This document shows positions 13,955 to 15,566 of a stretch of 15,566 bases of DNA, piece after piece; the first letter of the stretch is position 1; each line of letters opens with the position of its first letter. Under the pieces are notes generated by a model. That model made no database searches, was not told where the DNA came from, and saw only the letters and a program-made list of their open reading frames with translations. Made by a program: the position numbers and the translations under genes. This stretch comes from Paracoccaceae bacterium. GTDB taxonomy: Bacteria; Pseudomonadota; Alphaproteobacteria; Rhodobacterales; Rhodobacteraceae. The DNA is taken from the NCBI GenBank assembly GCA_007129775.1, contig SKUV01000076.1:1-15566 (forward strand). The letters are read 5' to 3'.

Positions 13955-13991
13955 GCAACAAGGAACGGGCGCAGGAAGCTCTGCGCCCGTT
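13955..13991 (-). terminator. Intrinsic terminator of rpsT
   Basis: On the minus strand AACGGGCGCAG-AGCTTC-CTGCGCCCGTT forms a perfect 11-bp stem (13964-13991) with a 6-nt loop, followed by TCCTTGTT. It lies 26 nt after the rpsT stop, past an A+T-rich stretch (13990-14005) unusual for this window. It should separate rpsT from dnaA transcription. Confidence 0.8.
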
Positions 13992-14017
13992 TAATTTAAA
14001 TATATCAGCGTCTTGTA

Positions 14018-14293
14018 TCAGCCGGCCGCAGCGCCAAGCGCCTTGACCCGAGCCGACAGGCGCGACATCTTGCGGGCAACGGTGTTCTTGTGCAGCACAC
14101 CCTTCGTCACCCCGCGCATCATCTCGGGCTGGGCAGCGCGCAGGGCGGTGACGGCAGCATCCTGATCGCCCGAGGCGATGGCTTCCTCGACCTTGCGGAT
14201 GAAGGTGCGGATGCGCGAGCGGCGCGCCTTGTTGATGGCAAAGCGCCGCTCGTTCTGGCGGGCGCGTTTCTTGGATTGGGGCGTATTGGCCAT
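14018..14293 (-). CDS. rpsT: 30S ribosomal protein S20
   Basis: This 91-aa basic helical protein binds 16S rRNA early in small-subunit assembly. The sequence is typical: MANTPQSKKRARQNERR at the start, RRSRIRTFIRKVEEAI in the middle and GVLHKNTVARKMSRL toward the end, with a short Ala/Gly tail. Start: ATG at 14291-14293 with AAGAGA about 9 nt upstream. It is a single-gene unit bounded by a terminator on each side, and its leader can fold into a long stem-loop. E. coli S20 represses its own translation, so leader-based feedback is plausible here. Confidence 0.97.
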   Translation of the reverse strand: MANTPQSKKRARQNERRFAINKARRSRIRTFIRKVEEAIASGDQDAAVTALRAAQPEMMRGVTKGVLHKNTVARKMSRLSARVKALGAAAG

Positions 14294-14298
14294 GGGTC

Positions 14299-14346
14299 CG
14301 GGTCTCTTTCGGGTCGGTTGCGTATCGATTGCGCAGACAGACCCGA
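14299..14346 (-). promoter_or_regulatory. rpsT leader stem-loop, possible translational control
   Basis: On the minus strand TCGGGTC (14340-14346) pairs perfectly with GACCCGA (14309-14315), enclosing a second 4-bp stem TGCG/CGCA (14319-14322 with 14332-14335). A second copy of GACCCG (14299-14304) lies between the AAGAGA ribosome-binding site and the ATG and could replace the first as partner, partly hiding the ribosome-binding site. No conserved riboswitch class is recognised. Confidence 0.45.
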
Positions 14347-14354
14347 GGCACGGC

Positions 14355-14383
14355 CATACAGCCGATTCGATCTCATGCCTTAA
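14355..14383 (-). promoter_or_regulatory. Weak candidate rpsT promoter
   Basis: TTAAGG (14378-14383) and TGTATG (14355-14360) lie 17 nt apart on the minus strand, just upstream of the leader hairpin. Each matches about half of the sigma70 consensus. A promoter is expected here because a strong terminator lies just upstream. A GATTC (CcrM-type) site lies in the spacer at 14364-14368. Confidence 0.3.
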
Positions 14384-14428
14384 GCGGGCCCACGCGCATG
14401 TAGGGGGGCGCTTACACCAGCGCCGCCG

Positions 14429-14454
14429 AAAAGAAAAGGCCCCGCGGGCGGGGC
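14429..14454 (-). terminator. Intrinsic terminator of the enoyl-CoA hydratase gene
   Basis: On the minus strand GCCCCGC-CC-GCGGGGC (14439-14454) is followed by CTTTTCTTTT. This is a classic Rho-independent terminator, 11 nt after the stop codon. Confidence 0.85.
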
Positions 14455-14465
14455 GCGATGGTGGC

Positions 14466-15242
14466 TCAGCGGTCGCGGAACTGCGGCTCGCGCTTTTCGG
14501 TGAAGGCGGCCATGCCCTCCTTCTGGTCTTCGGTGGCGAAGAGCGCGTGAAAAACGCGCCGTTCGAACAAAAGCCCCTCGCGCAAAGTCGTCTCGTAGCT
14601 TCGGTTGACCGATTCCTTCACCGCCATGACCGAGATCTGCGATTTCTCGGCGATCTTGCCGGCGGCTTCCATCGCCACCTCTAGCAGCTTCTTGGCCGGC
14701 ACAACACGGCTCACGAGCCCCGCGCGTTCGGCCTCTTCGGCATCCATGAAGCGCCCGGTCAGGTTCATGTCCATCGCCTTGGACTTGCCGACGAAGCGCG
14801 TGAGCCTCTGGCTGCCGCCGATTCCCGCCATCACGCCGAGGTTGATCTCGGGCTGGCCGAATTTCGCGGTATCGGAGGCGATGATGAAATCACACATCAT
14901 CGCCAGTTCGCACCCCCCGCCCAGCGCATAGCCCGACACCGCCGCGATGATCGGCTTGCGCACGCGCAGGATCGCCTCGGTCTCGGGGCCGAAGAAATCC
15001 TCCGAAAAGACGTCGACGAAGGACTTGTCGGCCATCTCCTTGATATCGGCACCGGCGGCGAAGGCCTTTTCCGAACCGGTCAGCACGATGCAGCGCACCT
15101 TGTCGTTGCTGTCGGCGGCGGCAAGGGCGGCGGTCAGTTCGGTCATCAACTGGGCATTCAGCGCGTTCAGCGCCTCGGGCCGGTTCAGCTTGATCAGCGC
15201 CACTTCGTCCGAGATTTCGACAACCAGCGTCTCATAGGCCAT
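14466..15242 (-). CDS. Enoyl-CoA hydratase (crotonase family)
   Basis: This 258-aa crotonase-fold enzyme should hydrate short-chain 2-trans-enoyl-CoA to 3-hydroxyacyl-CoA, as in fatty-acid or amino-acid breakdown. The oxyanion hole is formed by AFAAGADIKEM (60-70) and SGYALGGGCELAMMCDF (103-119). The two catalytic glutamates of rat mitochondrial hydratase are both present: E112 in GGGCE and E132 in FGQPEINLG. It is close in form to mitochondrial-type and PaaF/FadB1-like hydratases. The exact acyl substrate is unknown. The start at 15240-15242 follows GAGGG by 7 nt. It is a single-gene unit with its own candidate promoter and terminator between mutM and rpsT. Confidence 0.95.
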   Translation of the reverse strand: MAYETLVVEISDEVALIKLNRPEALNALNAQLMTELTAALAAADSNDKVRCIVLTGSEKAFAAGADIKEMADKSFVDVFSEDFFGPETEAILRVRKPIIAAVSGYALGGGCELAMMCDFIIASDTAKFGQPEINLGVMAGIGGSQRLTRFVGKSKAMDMNLTGRFMDAEEAERAGLVSRVVPAKKLLEVAMEAAGKIAEKSQISVMAVKESVNRSYETTLREGLLFERRVFHALFATEDQKEGMAAFTEKREPQFRDR

Positions 15243-15273
15243 GCAGGCACCCTCGTTTGATCCGTGGCGCCGA

Positions 15274-15301
15274 GGTCTAGCAGTCTGGTGCGGTGGTTCA
15301 A
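15274..15301 (-). promoter_or_regulatory. Candidate promoter of the enoyl-CoA hydratase gene
   Basis: TTGAAC (15296-15301) and TAGACC (15274-15279) are 16 nt apart on the minus strand, immediately after the mutM stop. The layout matches the candidate dnaN promoter (TTGAGG, 16 nt, TAGGCT), which adds some support. Confidence 0.4.
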
Positions 15302-15302
15302 G

Positions 15303-15566
15303 TCATCTCTGGCAGCGCGGGCAATAGAAAGACGACCGCCCCGATTGCACGATGCGCCGCACCACACCCGCGCAACCCGGGGTCACGCAAGGCTCTCCCG
15401 CACGGCCATAGACGCGGAAAAAGTGTTGGAAATAACCCAGTTCACCGCCGGTCTGGCGATAATCCCGCAGCGACGATCCGCCCGAGGCGATCGCCTCGGA
15501 CAGCACGTCGCGAATGACCGGCACAAGCGCGCCCGCCCGCGCCGCCGAAATCCGCCCGGCCGCGCG
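15303..15566 (-). CDS. mutM: Formamidopyrimidine-DNA glycosylase, C-terminal part
   Basis: The last 87 codons of Fpg/MutM are visible; the N-terminal catalytic proline and the helix-two-turn-helix start lie beyond the window. The enzyme excises 8-oxoguanine and formamidopyrimidines. Visible family marks are the segment before and including GGSSLRDY (minor-groove/phosphate contacts), then GYFQHFFRVYGRAGEPC and a zinc finger of the form CX4CX16CX2C ending in CPRCQR. The E. coli finger is CX2CX16CX2C; a longer first spacing is also known in alphaproteobacterial Fpg (recalled, not checked). The frame is open to the window edge with no real start; the first in-frame GTG (15522-15524) is internal. 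Confidence 0.93.
   Translation of the reverse strand, partial: RAAGRISAARAGALVPVIRDVLSEAIASGGSSLRDYRQTGGELGYFQHFFRVYGRAGEPCVTPGCAGVVRRIVQSGRSSFYCPRCQR

Larger units (their letters stand above)
13439..14017. other. dnaA upstream region, no supported gene
   Basis: These 579 nt between rpsT and dnaA hold no gene I can support. From right to left they contain the rpsT terminator (13955-13991) and a 7-bp inverted repeat TGTGGCC/GGCCACA with an 8-nt loop (13928-13949). A GATAAT -10-like element with a weak -35 follows (minus strand, 13861-13866), then three GANTC sites (13796-13877). A 6-bp stem GCGGGC/GCCCGC lies at 13675-13692 and an imperfect hairpin at about 13595-13614. A perfect AGGAGG on the plus strand (13515-13520) has no start codon after it. 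If the GATAAT element is used, the dnaA mRNA would have a leader of about 400 nt. No match to TTATNCACA was found, so I do not call an origin. Confidence 0.6.

Noticed and set aside
13439..14017. Chromosomal origin (oriC) upstream of dnaA
   Set aside because: No TTATNCACA-like cluster was found. The only A+T-rich stretch (13990-14005) is next to the rpsT terminator. In several alphaproteobacteria the origin is not at dnaA. A GC-skew plot of the whole genome would decide.

Overview
The window is G+C-rich DNA from an alphaproteobacterial chromosome, most probably of the Rhodobacterales (Roseobacter/Rhodobacter/Paracoccus type). The evidence is the gene order mutM - enoyl-CoA hydratase - rpsT - dnaA - dnaN - recF - (two small genes) - gyrB, all on the minus strand, together with the forms of DnaA, DnaN, GyrB and S20 and the CX4C...CX2C zinc finger of MutM. 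The assignment rests on recognition of families and gene order, not on a database search.

Right half (about 6000-15566, read right to left on the minus strand): the 3' end of mutM (formamidopyrimidine-DNA glycosylase), a short-chain enoyl-CoA hydratase with its own strong terminator, rpsT with a structured leader and a clear intrinsic terminator, a 579-nt gap, dnaA, a 169-nt gap with a 12-bp direct repeat and a candidate dnaN promoter, dnaN, recF, a VOC (glyoxalase-like) gene overlapping recF by ATGA, a LysE-family exporter 7 nt further on, and gyrB behind a good sigma70-type promoter. These genes cover replication initiation (DnaA), the sliding clamp (DnaN), gap repair (RecF), supercoiling (GyrB) and oxidative base repair (MutM).

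Left half (1-6000): two exported proteins of unknown function, a PPP-family metallophosphatase and a Wzc/ExoP-type co-polymerase with a fused BY-kinase domain, all on the minus strand. They face a convergent rfbD (dTDP-4-dehydrorhamnose reductase). At the left edge, divergent from rfbD, lies a truncated exported MORN-repeat protein. This side looks like envelope or exopolysaccharide biology next to the dnaA cluster. The tyrosine kinase/PPP phosphatase neighbourhood with two unknown exported proteins is the least described part of the window.

No mobile element, CRISPR array, tRNA or rRNA was seen. Several starts were moved downstream of the longest open frame because ribosome-binding sites, promoter positions or family N-termini favour the shorter forms (rfbD, phosphatase, the 138-aa exported protein, gyrB, lysE-like, dnaN, dnaA).
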